NCBI GenBank assembly: GCA_016703155.1
Contig: JADJCP010000001.1
Span: forward strand, 744,001 to 808,000
Length of the DNA: 64,000 nt
Reading direction: 5' to 3'
From: Hydrogenophilales bacterium
GTDB lineage: Bacteria; Pseudomonadota; Gammaproteobacteria; Burkholderiales; Thiobacillaceae
Shown: positions 41,823-51,817 of the stretch, one piece after another
Numbering within the stretch: the first letter of the stretch is position 1
How the letters are laid out: every line of letters begins with the position of its first letter
Notes under the pieces: model-generated
Database searches by the model: none
Seen by the model: the letters and a program-made list of their open reading frames with translations, nothing else
Told to the model about the DNA's origin: nothing
Position numbers and translations under genes: made by a program

Positions 41823-42476
41823 ATGGATTCCAAGAACAAAGCGACCTTGACCCCGTCTCGCTCGCCTGAGCAACAAACACCGACCCAGTACTGGACCCAA
41901 GCCATCAGCGGCGAAGGCGGCGACCTGCTGACCTATGCCGTGCGTAGTGGCGGCGGCCACGCGTTTCTGCTCGCCCTGGGGGCGGCTTGCCTGATCGGCG
42001 GTGCCTGGATGCTCTACTGGCTGCTTAGCGAAGGCGAACTGACCCTCGCCGGGGCGATTTTCCTCGTGCTTGTGCCCGGCGGCGTGATGCTGTTCGGGGT
42101 GTATAGCCTGAACATCGCCTTGTGGCTGCGCCACGAATACCTGCTAAGCCGGCATGCCCTGTTGGCGCGCACCTTTTCCCTGTTCGGGGACAAGCGCATG
42201 GAAATTCCCCGCCAGGCCATCACCGCGATCAGGCAATCCTACACGCCGCCGAAATCATCGTCAGCCGCGGGAACGAAGGGCGACTGGGTGGTCTTTGTGG
42301 CTTATCGCAAGGCGGAAGGCGGTCAACTGGATGAGTTTCCGCTGGATGGAAAACACAGCGATGAAGAAGCCCGCTGGCTCGGGCCGTTGCTGTCCCAATG
42401 GGCGGGCGTGCCGTTGCATCGAGGCTTCGGCACCGGGTTCGACGAGGCCGATCCGGAAGAATTGCCGGAACCCTGA
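41823..42476 (+). CDS. Inner-membrane protein of unknown function
   Basis: A 217-residue protein with a polar N-terminus, two membrane helices (about residues 48-68 and 75-100), and a cytoplasmic region that resembles a PH-like bacterial membrane domain (HEYLLSRHALLARTFSLFGDKRMEIPRQAITAI). It ends in an acidic, Pro-rich tail (DEADPEELPEP). No family is firmly recognised. It lies between the accessory island and the TPR gene. Confidence 0.7.
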   Translation: MDSKNKATLTPSRSPEQQTPTQYWTQAISGEGGDLLTYAVRSGGGHAFLLALGAACLIGGAWMLYWLLSEGELTLAGAIFLVLVPGGVMLFGVYSLNIALWLRHEYLLSRHALLARTFSLFGDKRMEIPRQAITAIRQSYTPPKSSSAAGTKGDWVVFVAYRKAEGGQLDEFPLDGKHSDEEARWLGPLLSQWAGVPLHRGFGTGFDEADPEELPEP

Positions 42477-42619
42477 GGTCGGTATCCGCTTCATCCAAAA
42501 TAACGGTACCGCAGGTGCACGGCGGTGCCATCGGGAATAGCGTAGGATGTGCAAGCTAAAGTTTTCTCATTCGATGTCGATATAGCGTATGCAGCCACAC
42601 GATTAACCTTTAGCGAACC

Positions 42620-43816
42620 ATGGACGTATTCAGCGTAAGCGCCGACAGTCTGTTTCCGATAGCGAGCAGCCAGAATGCCCAGAAGGAGCAGTTCGCCCTG
42701 CAATATCTGGAAAAAGGCCTGACGCAGTTCACGGAAAAAAACTATCAGGAAGCTATCCAGACGCTGAAGCAGGCCGTCGGCCTGGCTCCCACCGCCGAAA
42801 GCGCCATCGACGCCTACGACTACATCGCCAGCGCCTATACAACGCTGGGCGACCATGAAGCCGCGATACAGACCTACAAGGCGTCGATCCGCGCCGTTCC
42901 GACGCGGGATCTGACGCATCTGGCTCTCGGCAATCTCTACACCAGCATGGGCCGTCTGGATGAGGCGCGCGTCGAGTACGAGCAGGCGGTGAAGTTGAAC
43001 CCCAGCACCGCGAACCGCTATTCCCTGGGCCAGGGCTATCTTGCGGTAGGCCTGACCAACGAAGCGGCCCGCCAGTTTGAAATGGTTCAACAAGCCGCGC
43101 CCACCGAACCCCAGGGAAAATACGGCATGGGCCTGGCCTATGCCAAGGAAGGCCGCTATGAGGCGGCGATCAGCGCTTTCAAGTCAGCCATCAGCATCGA
43201 TGAAAATTACTGGGAGGCCTACGCCGATCTCGGTTTCGCGCTGATGGACAACGGCGATGTCGAGGCCGCCCGGGAAGTCGCCGATACGCTGGCCACCAAC
43301 GACACCACACTCGGCACCGTGCTGTCGCAATACATCTACGAGAAAGCCAACCCGAAGATGGTGGCGGTCATTTCCAGTGACATCTTCCCCGACTTTCTCG
43401 ATAGCCTGGGCCCCAGAACCCAGGTGTCCACGCTGAACACCTACCTCGCCGATCCCGGCGACGAGCTGGTCATGTCCATGAAGTTCGTCTTCAGCAAACC
43501 CATGGATGCGCAATCCGTGGAGAACGTCAGCAACTGGAGCATCAGCCGAGCCGTCGGCACCGGCCGCGGCGACGGCTATAACACCGGCCTGGCGTTGCCT
43601 GATACCGAAGCCACCCTGGCGAAAACGCCACTCGCCGTCTTTTACGAGTCAACCACCCAATCCGCGACGGTGCTTTTCAAGGTCAGTCAGAACGCCGCGG
43701 GTGACGCCACCATCGACCCCTCTCATATCAACTTCGCCTTCGACGGCCAGGATGATTTCGGCCTGACCATGGATCAAGCCGCCGACGTCTACTCGGGGTT
43801 TTCCGGATTCGCCTGA
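42620..43816 (+). CDS. TPR protein with C-terminal Ig-like region
   Basis: A 398-residue protein with about six tetratricopeptide repeats (residues ~25-225; for example YQEAIQTLKQAVGLAP and LDEARVEYEQAVKLNP). A C-terminal beta-rich part follows, where the phrase VFSKPMDAQSVENVSNWSISRA matches Big_5/SbsA-like Ig domains found in surface proteins. No signal peptide is visible, which is odd for such a C-terminus. TPR proteins of this layout are of unknown role; protein-protein scaffolding is the general expectation. Confidence 0.8.
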   Translation: MDVFSVSADSLFPIASSQNAQKEQFALQYLEKGLTQFTEKNYQEAIQTLKQAVGLAPTAESAIDAYDYIASAYTTLGDHEAAIQTYKASIRAVPTRDLTHLALGNLYTSMGRLDEARVEYEQAVKLNPSTANRYSLGQGYLAVGLTNEAARQFEMVQQAAPTEPQGKYGMGLAYAKEGRYEAAISAFKSAISIDENYWEAYADLGFALMDNGDVEAAREVADTLATNDTTLGTVLSQYIYEKANPKMVAVISSDIFPDFLDSLGPRTQVSTLNTYLADPGDELVMSMKFVFSKPMDAQSVENVSNWSISRAVGTGRGDGYNTGLALPDTEATLAKTPLAVFYESTTQSATVLFKVSQNAAGDATIDPSHINFAFDGQDDFGLTMDQAADVYSGFSGFA

Positions 43817-43978
43817 GCGCATTGCATGCAAGCGAATTGAATAGCGCGCTGTACTCCGCCCCTGAGCCCCGGAACTGTCTCCCTGGCGCTGGGAGCAATC
43901 AGCACGGCGAAAACGCTCTGGAACCCAGGCGACGCAGCCGCCGCTACTCTGCTCCTGGCATAGCCAGCCTAGGGGTTG

Positions 43979-44077
43979 TCAGTCATCTAGATCGTTGGAG
44001 TGCCCACTCTTGGCGCCGAAGCGGCGCAGGACATAAATGATGACGACGGCGATGATGGCGATAATCACGTAGTCCAT
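43979..44077 (-). CDS. 32-residue single-pass membrane protein downstream of yajQ
   Basis: ATG at 44077 follows AGGAGA and starts MDYVIIAIIAVVIIYVLRRF, a single clean membrane helix ending in basic residues (positive side in the cytoplasm), with a short acidic tail NDLDD. It lies nine bases after the yajQ stop on the same strand, so co-transcription is likely. The combination of good ribosome site, tight spacing and membrane pattern makes a real gene probable; no family is recognised. Confidence 0.65.
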   Translation of the reverse strand: MDYVIIAIIAVVIIYVLRRFGAKSGHSNDLDD

Positions 44078-44086
44078 GTTGTTCTC

Positions 44087-44575
44087 CTAATCGCGGAAAT
44101 TCTGAAACTGAACCGGGAAATCCGTGATGGATTTACGCACCAGGGCGATGCAGTCCTGGAGGATGTCGCGCTTGGCACCCGAGACACGCACGGCTTCGCC
44201 CTGGATGCTGGCGGTGACCTTGAGCTTGCTGTCCTTGATCAGTTTGACGATCTTCTTGGCCAGTTCCGATTCGATGCCGTTTTTGACGGTGACGGCGCGC
44301 TTCACCTTGTTGCCGCTGACCTTTTCGCTCTTCTCGGCGACCTCCACGCAGCGGATGTCGATGCCGCGCTTGGTGAGCTTGCCGTTGAGGATTTCCTGGA
44401 CCTGCTCCACCTTGAAGTCATCATCGGCGTAGATGGTCAGTGCGTAATCGGTTTGCTCGACACGCGCGTCCGAACCCTTAAAGTCGAAGCGCCCGGAAAT
44501 TTCCTTGTTGGCCTGATCGATGGCGTTACGCAGTTCCGGCTTGTCGACTTCGGAAACGATATCGAAGGTAGGCAT
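44087..44575 (-). CDS. yajQ: YajQ family nucleotide-binding protein
   Basis: A 162-residue protein with the family N-terminus MPTFDIVSEVDKPELRNAIDQA, and SGRFDFKGSDARVE and VRVSGAKRDILQDCIALVR segments. YajQ proteins bind nucleotides, and one from Xanthomonas binds c-di-GMP to control virulence genes. This fits a window with several c-di-GMP enzymes. A 32-residue membrane protein gene follows. Confidence 0.95.
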   Translation of the reverse strand: MPTFDIVSEVDKPELRNAIDQANKEISGRFDFKGSDARVEQTDYALTIYADDDFKVEQVQEILNGKLTKRGIDIRCVEVAEKSEKVSGNKVKRAVTVKNGIESELAKKIVKLIKDSKLKVTASIQGEAVRVSGAKRDILQDCIALVRKSITDFPVQFQNFRD

Positions 44576-44630
44576 AAATAGTCCTCAAGTTTGTCTGGAT
44601 AGTGCCGATTATGCCTTGCTGAGGCGCTCG

Positions 44631-46223
44631 ATGCATCGCCTCTCCCTTGCGGAACATCCCCTGATGAAGCTCAGCGCTTTAGGCTCACACCTGATCATGC
44701 AGCGGCCCTACTGGGTCGGCTTGGTGCTGCTCTGGGCCGGCGTCACCGGGCTATCCTATGCCTGGAACGTGCGTACCGTCGAAGCCTATGCCGAACGCAT
44801 GGCGGTATTCCGGGGCCGTCTGGTCTTCGAAGTGATCCAGGCCTCGCGCGTTTGGGAAGAGGCACATGGCGACGGCGCAATACGGGCGCGATTGCCCCCC
44901 GGCGAGATACAAGCGCTGTCCAAGCATCAGCGCGAATTCAACCCAGCGTCCATGACGCGCCAACTGGATACCATGCTCGCCCGCGAGACCGACATGCGGG
45001 TACGTCTCACCAGCCTGAATCCGCTCAATCCGGACAATGCCCCCGAAAGCTGGGAACGGCTGGCCCTGGAGGCTTTCAACCGTGGCGCGCCGGAATATAT
45101 CGATCATCTCGATAGCAAGACGCAGCACCTCTACCGCTACATGGCCCCCTTGAAAACGCTCGATTCGTGTCTGCCCTGCCACGCCGGCCAAGGCTACAAG
45201 GCGGGTGACGTGCGCGGTGCCATGAGCATCACCCAGGATGCGAACTACATCATGCAGAACGTCGCCTCCCAGCTCGACAATCTGCGCGGTCAGCACATCG
45301 CGGCCTTCCTGCTCCTGGCCACGGTGACCTGGGTCAGCCTGTCGATGATCCGCCGGCACATCCTGACCATCGAGACCGAGCGCGACAGGCGACGACGCAT
45401 GGCGGATCGGCTGGCGCGCAAGGTGGACGAGTTGAAACAGACCCAGACCGAGCTGGTGCAAAGCGAGAAACAGGCTTCACTGGGTCGCATGGTCGCGGGC
45501 TTCGCCCACGAGGTGAACACCCCCGTCGGGGTCGCCGTGGGCGCGGCATCCCATGCCCAGGAAGCCCTGGGCGAAATCGAGCGCCTGCTGGGCAGTGAGG
45601 AGGTGAACGAGGAAGATCTGCGTCGGCAACTGGCAATCATCGGCGAATCCTCCGCCTTGACCCTCTCCAACCTGAAACGCGCCGCCGCCCTGGTACAGAG
45701 CTTCAAGCGCACCTCGGTCGACCAGATCTCCGAAAACGACCGCGACTACGAGATGGCCGAACTGATCGATGATGTTCGGCGCAGCCTGCACAATGTCTTC
45801 AAGCGCACCCGTATTGCTATCCATATCGACTGCCCGGACCGGCTGAAGCTGCATGGCCCGGCGGGCGCCATCGAGCAGATCCTTACCAATCTGCTCATGA
45901 ACAGCTTCCACCATGCCTACGACGATGGCGCCCGCGCCGGCACCATCCACATCCGCGCCCGGCTGAACGCCGGCAAGATCGAGCTGCGTTATGAAGACGA
46001 TGGCGCGGGCATGAGTGCGGAGACACTCGCCAAGATTTTCGAACCTTTCCATACCACACGACGCGGCAAAGGCGGCAGCGGACTGGGCCTCTATATCGTC
46101 TATAGTCTGGTTACGGTGAAGCTGGGCGGCACGATCAGCTGTCACAGCGAGCCCGGCAAGGGTGCTCGCTTCGATCTCGCCTATCACGGCAACAGCGTCC
46201 CAACCGTGGGGAATGCATCATGA
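44631..46223 (+). CDS. Membrane sensor histidine kinase with a haem-motif DUF3365-type sensor
   Basis: About 530 residues. An N-terminal helix (about residues 23-45) is followed by a periplasmic Tll0287/DUF3365-like sensor containing LDSCLPCHAGQGYKAGDVRG, in which CLPCH is a c-type haem-binding motif. A second helix (about 220-240), a coiled-coil linker, the phospho-acceptor segment GRMVAGFAHEVNTP and the ATPase domain (DDGAGM, GGSGLGLYIV) follow. The start may be 44631 (GAGG upstream) or 44664. It overlaps the HD-GYP regulator by four bases, so redox or gas sensing may feed c-di-GMP breakdown. Confidence 0.9.
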   Translation: MHRLSLAEHPLMKLSALGSHLIMQRPYWVGLVLLWAGVTGLSYAWNVRTVEAYAERMAVFRGRLVFEVIQASRVWEEAHGDGAIRARLPPGEIQALSKHQREFNPASMTRQLDTMLARETDMRVRLTSLNPLNPDNAPESWERLALEAFNRGAPEYIDHLDSKTQHLYRYMAPLKTLDSCLPCHAGQGYKAGDVRGAMSITQDANYIMQNVASQLDNLRGQHIAAFLLLATVTWVSLSMIRRHILTIETERDRRRRMADRLARKVDELKQTQTELVQSEKQASLGRMVAGFAHEVNTPVGVAVGAASHAQEALGEIERLLGSEEVNEEDLRRQLAIIGESSALTLSNLKRAAALVQSFKRTSVDQISENDRDYEMAELIDDVRRSLHNVFKRTRIAIHIDCPDRLKLHGPAGAIEQILTNLLMNSFHHAYDDGARAGTIHIRARLNAGKIELRYEDDGAGMSAETLAKIFEPFHTTRRGKGGSGLGLYIVYSLVTVKLGGTISCHSEPGKGARFDLAYHGNSVPTVGNAS

Positions 46224-47761
46224 AACTGATCCGCAAGGAGACTCCGGACATCCAGGCGCCAGATACGGCGCGCGAACCGCCCTGGAAAGTCCTGGTCGTG
46301 GACGACGAGCCGGACGTTCGGCAATTAACCGCGCTGAATCTACGCGACTTCCAGTTCGAAAATCGGCGTCTCGAATTGATCGAGGCCGGCTCGTCCGTCG
46401 AGGCGCGCGCCTGCCTGGCGGCGCACCCGGATATCGCCGTGGCGCTCATCGATGTCGTGATGGAGACCGACGATGCCGGCCTGCAACTGGTCGAAGCCAT
46501 ACGCAGCGAGTTGCGCAACGAGATGATGCGCCTGATCATCCGCACCGGTCAGGCGGGCGTGGCCCCGGAGCGCTACGTGATCGACCACTTCGACATCGAC
46601 GACTACAAGGACAAGACCGAACTGACCGCGCAGAAGTTGTACACGACGGTGCGCTCGGCCCTGAAATCCTTCCGCGACCTGAACCGCATCGAACTTAACC
46701 GGCAAGGCCTGGCGCGCGTCCTGGAAGTGACGCCGCAGTTGTATCAGATGCGTTGCGATACCCTCAGCGAATTCTTCCGGGGCGTGCTCACCCAGATCAT
46801 CGGCTTGTGCCGCCTGGGCCATAGCGGCTTCATCTCGACCATCGACGGCCTGCTCCTGACCCAGGAAGGCAAGGAGGTCTGCCTGCAGGCCGGCGTCGGC
46901 GAATTCGACGACCCGGAACACAAGCAGGAGCGTATCCAGGAAGTCATCCGGATGTGCAGCAGTTCGGTTCTCGGGCAAAACATGCCGGCGGGCTTGCGCA
47001 GCGATGCGATGATCGCCCCGCTACGCCTCGGTGACCGCTTGCTGGGCTATGTCTACCTGGAATCGGCGTCGCTGCTCATCGAGGCGGAGCGCGAGATGAT
47101 CCTGATCATGGCCGACCAGTGCGCCGCCGCCCTGGAAAACATGCGCCTGAACATGAGCCTGGAGGAATCCTACGACCACGTCGTCGGCATGCTCGCCATG
47201 GTCGCCGAATACAAGGACACCGCCACCGGGGCGCACATCCGGCGCATCGCCGAATATACCCGTCGGCTTTCGCTGGAGCTCGGCATCGACGAGAAAAAAG
47301 CAGAGGCCTGGGGCAAGGCCAGCCGTCTGCACGATGTCGGCAAGGTGGGCATCGCCGACGCCATCCTGCGCAAGCCGGGCAAATTAACCCCCGAGGAATA
47401 CGCGGTGATCAAGACGCACAGCGACATCGGCGCCGCCATCCTCAATCACGATCCCTCGCTGGCTCTGGCCCGGGACATTGCCTATTGCCACCACGAACGC
47501 TGGGATGGCCAGGGCTATCCGCGCGGCATCGCCGGCCCGGACATCCCGATGCCGGCACGCATCGCCGCCGTGGCAGACGTGTTCGACGCCCTCATCAGTC
47601 CACGCCCCTACAAGGACGCCTGGACGATCGAGGCGGCGATGGCGGAAATCGAAAAAGAATCCGGAAGCCGCTATGACCCGGAAGTGGTTCAGGCCGCGCT
47701 GCGTCTACACCAGCGTGGCGAACTCGACGAAATACTGCGTAGCCACGGTCTGAGCGGCTGA
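46220..47761 (+). CDS. Response regulator with HD-GYP output
   Basis: A 513-residue protein. A receiver domain (about residues 20-150) has VLVVDDEPDVRQL and the phospho-acceptor Asp in ALIDVVMETDD. A DUF3369-like region follows (about 160-300), then an HD-GYP domain with HDVGKVGIADAILRKPGKLT (about residues 371-390) and CHHERWDGQGYPRGI. HD and GYP residues are intact, so c-di-GMP hydrolysis is expected. ATGA overlap with the kinase gene shows it is the partner. Confidence 0.95.
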   Translation: MKLIRKETPDIQAPDTAREPPWKVLVVDDEPDVRQLTALNLRDFQFENRRLELIEAGSSVEARACLAAHPDIAVALIDVVMETDDAGLQLVEAIRSELRNEMMRLIIRTGQAGVAPERYVIDHFDIDDYKDKTELTAQKLYTTVRSALKSFRDLNRIELNRQGLARVLEVTPQLYQMRCDTLSEFFRGVLTQIIGLCRLGHSGFISTIDGLLLTQEGKEVCLQAGVGEFDDPEHKQERIQEVIRMCSSSVLGQNMPAGLRSDAMIAPLRLGDRLLGYVYLESASLLIEAEREMILIMADQCAAALENMRLNMSLEESYDHVVGMLAMVAEYKDTATGAHIRRIAEYTRRLSLELGIDEKKAEAWGKASRLHDVGKVGIADAILRKPGKLTPEEYAVIKTHSDIGAAILNHDPSLALARDIAYCHHERWDGQGYPRGIAGPDIPMPARIAAVADVFDALISPRPYKDAWTIEAAMAEIEKESGSRYDPEVVQAALRLHQRGELDEILRSHGLSG

Positions 47762-48079
47762 TCAGCCGAAGTGGCAGACGTAGTGATACGTCTCGTCGTC
47801 GGCGACCTCGATGTCGAAGCTGGAATTTCCGGGTACCGAGAAAGACTGGCCTTCACCATAATCGGTCCAGCCCTGTTCGCCCTGTAAACGCACCCGGCAA
47901 CGCCCGGCCACGGTTTCCATGATCTCGGGCGCGCCGGTGTTGAAGGTCAGGATGGCCGGCAGGATCACGCCCACCGATTTCTTCGTGCCGTCGGCGAATT
48001 GCACGGTGTGCGATACACACTTGCCGTCAAAGTAGACGTTGGCCTTCTTGATGACGCTGACGTTGTCGAACTGGGGCAT
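47762..48079 (-). CDS. ppnP: Pyrimidine/purine nucleoside phosphorylase (PpnP)
   Basis: A 105-residue single-domain cupin protein. It matches the YaiE/PpnP family in length and sequence (VYFDGKCVSHTVQFADG, GVILPA, FSVPGNSSFDIEV). E. coli PpnP phosphorolyses several nucleosides. Its stop is one base from the HD-GYP regulator stop (convergent). A REPIN-like pair separates it from argG. Confidence 0.9.
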   Translation of the reverse strand: MPQFDNVSVIKKANVYFDGKCVSHTVQFADGTKKSVGVILPAILTFNTGAPEIMETVAGRCRVRLQGEQGWTDYGEGQSFSVPGNSSFDIEVADDETYHYVCHFG

Positions 48080-48101
48080 GGTTTCTCCTTGATGTCATAG
48101 C

Positions 48102-48156
48102 GTAGGAGCCCGCTTGCGGGCGATATGTGCCTGATCGCCCGCAAGCGGGCTCCTAC
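48102..48156. repeat. REPIN-like inverted pair of 23-bp repeats
   Basis: GTAGGAGCCCGCTTGCGGGC followed by GAT (48102-48124) is mirrored perfectly at 48134-48156, with a nine-base loop. Each arm is itself a GC-rich hairpin. The motif closely resembles the REP elements common in pseudomonads and related proteobacteria, which are moved by RAYT transposases. It lies between ppnP and argG and may also end argG transcripts. Confidence 0.85.
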
Positions 48157-48160
48157 AAAA

Positions 48161-49386
<1,226 letters not shown>

Positions 49387-49390
<4 letters not shown>

Positions 49391-50307
49391 TTTTCGATTC
49401 TTCCCAACAACAGGTATTCCATTAAGGCCTTCTGGACGTGCAGCCGATTCTCCGCCTCATCCCAGACCACCGAGTGCGGGCCGTCGATCACCTCGGCGGC
49501 CACTTCCTCGCCGCGATGCGCCGGCAGGCAGTGCATGAACAGTGCGTCGGGCCGGGCGACTTGCATCATCTCGGCATCGACCTGCCAATCGGCGAAGGCC
49601 TTCAGTCGCGCTTCGTTTTCCGCCTCGAAGCCCATGCTGGTCCAGACATCGGTGGTGACCAGATCGGCGCCCCGACAGGCGTCCATCGGATCGGCGAATT
49701 CTTCGTAGTGGTCGGTGCCGTACAGGCCGGCACGTTCGGGTTCGACCTCATAACCCGGTGGCGTCGAGACATGGACGTTGAAGTCGAAGACTTCGGCGGC
49801 CTGGAGCCAGGTGTTGCACATATTGTTCGAATCGCCGATCCAGGCCACGGTCTTGCCGCGGATATCGCCGCGCAGCTCGATGTAGGTATAGATGTCGGCC
49901 AGGATCTGGCAGGGGTGATACTCGTTGGTGAGCCCGTTGATCACCGGCACGCGCGAGTGGGCCGCGAAGCGCTCGATGATCGCCTGCTCGAAGGTGCGGA
50001 TCATGACGATGTCGACCATGCGCGAGATGACCTCGGCGGCGTCTTCCACCGGCTCGCCACGGCCGAGCTGGGTATCGCGGGTGTTGAGGTAGATCGCCGA
50101 GCCGCCGAGCTGGTGCATGCCGGCCTCGAAGGACAGACGCGTGCGTGTCGAACTCTTTTCGAAGATCATCGCCAGGGTACGGTCGAGCAGCGGGTGATAC
50201 GGCTCGTAGCGTTTGAAGCGCTCCTTGACGACGCGGGTGCGCTCGAACAGGTAAACGAGTTCGTCGCGGGATAGATCCTTGAATTGCAGGAAATGGCGCA
50301 CCGACAT
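49387..50307 (-). CDS. argF: Ornithine carbamoyltransferase
   Basis: ArgF forms citrulline from ornithine and carbamoyl phosphate. From the ATG at 50307 the protein has 306 residues, with the carbamoyl-phosphate site STRTR (about residues 54-58), the HPCQILAD segment and the HCLP motif near residue 267. A start at 50358 would overlap argD without benefit. It lies eight bases after argD. Confidence 0.97.
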
Positions 50308-50315
50308 GGTAAACC

Positions 50316-51488
50316 TCAGGCCAGGAAGGCCTGGATCAGCGCCGCCAGCTTCCGGCACAGCTCATCGGCCTCCGCCCGCGACATGACGAGTGGCGGCAAC
50401 AAGCGGACGACATTATCGGACGTGACGTTGATCAGGAATTTCTGCTCCAGTGCCTGCTTCACCAGGTCGCCGCAGGGACGATCCAGTTCGATGCCGATCA
50501 GCAGCCCCTGGCCGCGAATCTCGCGCACGCCAGCGACACCATCGAGCGCGCCAGCCAGGGTTTCGCGGATGGCCACGCCCAGGGTGGCGGCGTTGTCGAG
50601 CAAGCCGTCCTCGGCCATGACGTCCAGAGTGGTCAAGGCAGCACGGCAGGCGAAGGGACCGCCACCGAAGGTGGAACCATGCTTGCCGGGAACGAAGGTG
50701 GTCGCGGCAACACCCGCCGCCAGGCAGGCGCCGACCGGCACGCCCGAGCCGAGGCCCTTGGCCAGGGTCATGACATCCGGCTTGCAATCGCCGTGCTGGA
50801 AGGCGAACCACTTGCCGGTCCGGCCGATGCCGGTCTGGACCTCGTCGAGCATCAGCCACCATTCGTTGTCGTCGCAAATGCGCCGCAACTTGGCCAGGTA
50901 ATCGGCTTCCGGAATCTGCACGCCGCCCTCGCCCTGATAGGGCTCGACCAGAACGGCGACGATGTTCTTGTGATGCGCCGCGAGCTTGGCGACAGCGTCG
51001 GCGTCGCCGAAGGGGACACGCACGAAACCGGTCACCAGCGGCTCGAAGCCGGCCTGCACCTTGCGGCTGCCGGTGGCCGACATGGTGGCCATGGTGCGCC
51101 CGTGGAAACTCTTTTCCATGACGACGATGGCCGGATTGTCGATGCCCCGGTGATGGCCGTGCAGCCGCGCCAGCTTGATCGCCGCCTCGTTCGCCTCGGC
51201 GCCGGAGTTGCAGAAGAAGGCCCGGTCCATGCCGGAAAGGGCGCAGAGCTTGTCGGCCAGGGCTTCCTGCAACGGGATGCGATACAGGTTCGAGGTGTGG
51301 ATCAAGGTTCCGGCTTGCTCGCAGAGGGCGCGTGCCAGCTTCGGGTGGGCGTGGCCCAGGCCGTTGACCGCGACGCCGGCGACGGCATCGAGATATTTAT
51401 CGCCGTTTTCATCGTACAGCCAGACACCCTCGCCGCGTGTAAACGCGACCGGCTGACGGGCATAAGTTTGCATGAGGTGTTCGGACAT
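50316..51488 (-). CDS. argD: Acetylornithine transaminase
   Basis: A 390-residue class III aminotransferase that converts N-acetylglutamate semialdehyde to acetylornithine using PLP. It has the LDEVQTGIGRTGKWFAF motif and the PLP-lysine in MTLAKGLGSGVP near residue 250. It is the first gene of the argD-argF-argG operon, transcribed away from comEC's far end. Related roles in succinyl-diaminopimelate metabolism are possible for this family. Confidence 0.95.
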   Translation of the reverse strand: MSEHLMQTYARQPVAFTRGEGVWLYDENGDKYLDAVAGVAVNGLGHAHPKLARALCEQAGTLIHTSNLYRIPLQEALADKLCALSGMDRAFFCNSGAEANEAAIKLARLHGHHRGIDNPAIVVMEKSFHGRTMATMSATGSRKVQAGFEPLVTGFVRVPFGDADAVAKLAAHHKNIVAVLVEPYQGEGGVQIPEADYLAKLRRICDDNEWWLMLDEVQTGIGRTGKWFAFQHGDCKPDVMTLAKGLGSGVPVGACLAAGVAATTFVPGKHGSTFGGGPFACRAALTTLDVMAEDGLLDNAATLGVAIRETLAGALDGVAGVREIRGQGLLIGIELDRPCGDLVKQALEQKFLINVTSDNVVRLLPPLVMSRAEADELCRKLAALIQAFLA

Positions 51489-51817
51489 CGTGATTTCCAG
51501 CCGCTAGAAAAACAATACGGCGGAAAGCGCCGCCGTTAGAAGGAGTAACTATACCCTCAAACCCGGGAGAAATTAAAGACTTAAGCGGGTCTGTCCAGAC
51601 GAGCCCAGACGCGACTGAAGGGCCGGCCGGTTATCAACAGATTCTGTGGATAACTCTGTGCATAACCACTGAATAGCGTGCCTAAGTGGTGACTCCCGTT
51701 GAAGGTCTATGGTTGCGCATGCTTTTTACGCCACCCAGTCGGCTTCGAATAATCAATGACTTACGAATTTATCTCGTGCGCTCATAGAGATAGCGCGAAT
51801 TCTTGACGGATTCGTTA
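51489..51817. other. Intergenic region upstream of argD
   Basis: These 329 bases separate the argD start from the comEC stop. They should hold the arg operon promoter and contain the DnaA-box-like cluster described separately. No gene was recognised. Confidence 0.6.
51631..51665. promoter_or_regulatory. Cluster of three DnaA-box-like 9-mers
   Basis: TTATCAACA (51631-51639), TGTGGATAA (51645-51653, reverse of the perfect box TTATCCACA) and TGTGCATAA (51657-51665, reverse of TTATGCACA) lie within 35 bases. A fourth near-match, TGTGGATTA, is at 51822-51830. The region may titrate DnaA or link arg/comEC transcription to replication. No dnaA or dnaN gene is nearby, so it is not called an origin. 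Confidence 0.6.

Noticed and set aside
51631..51665. Chromosome replication origin at the DnaA-box cluster
   Set aside because: No dnaA, dnaN, gidA or AT-rich unwinding region nearby. Only the box cluster is seen.
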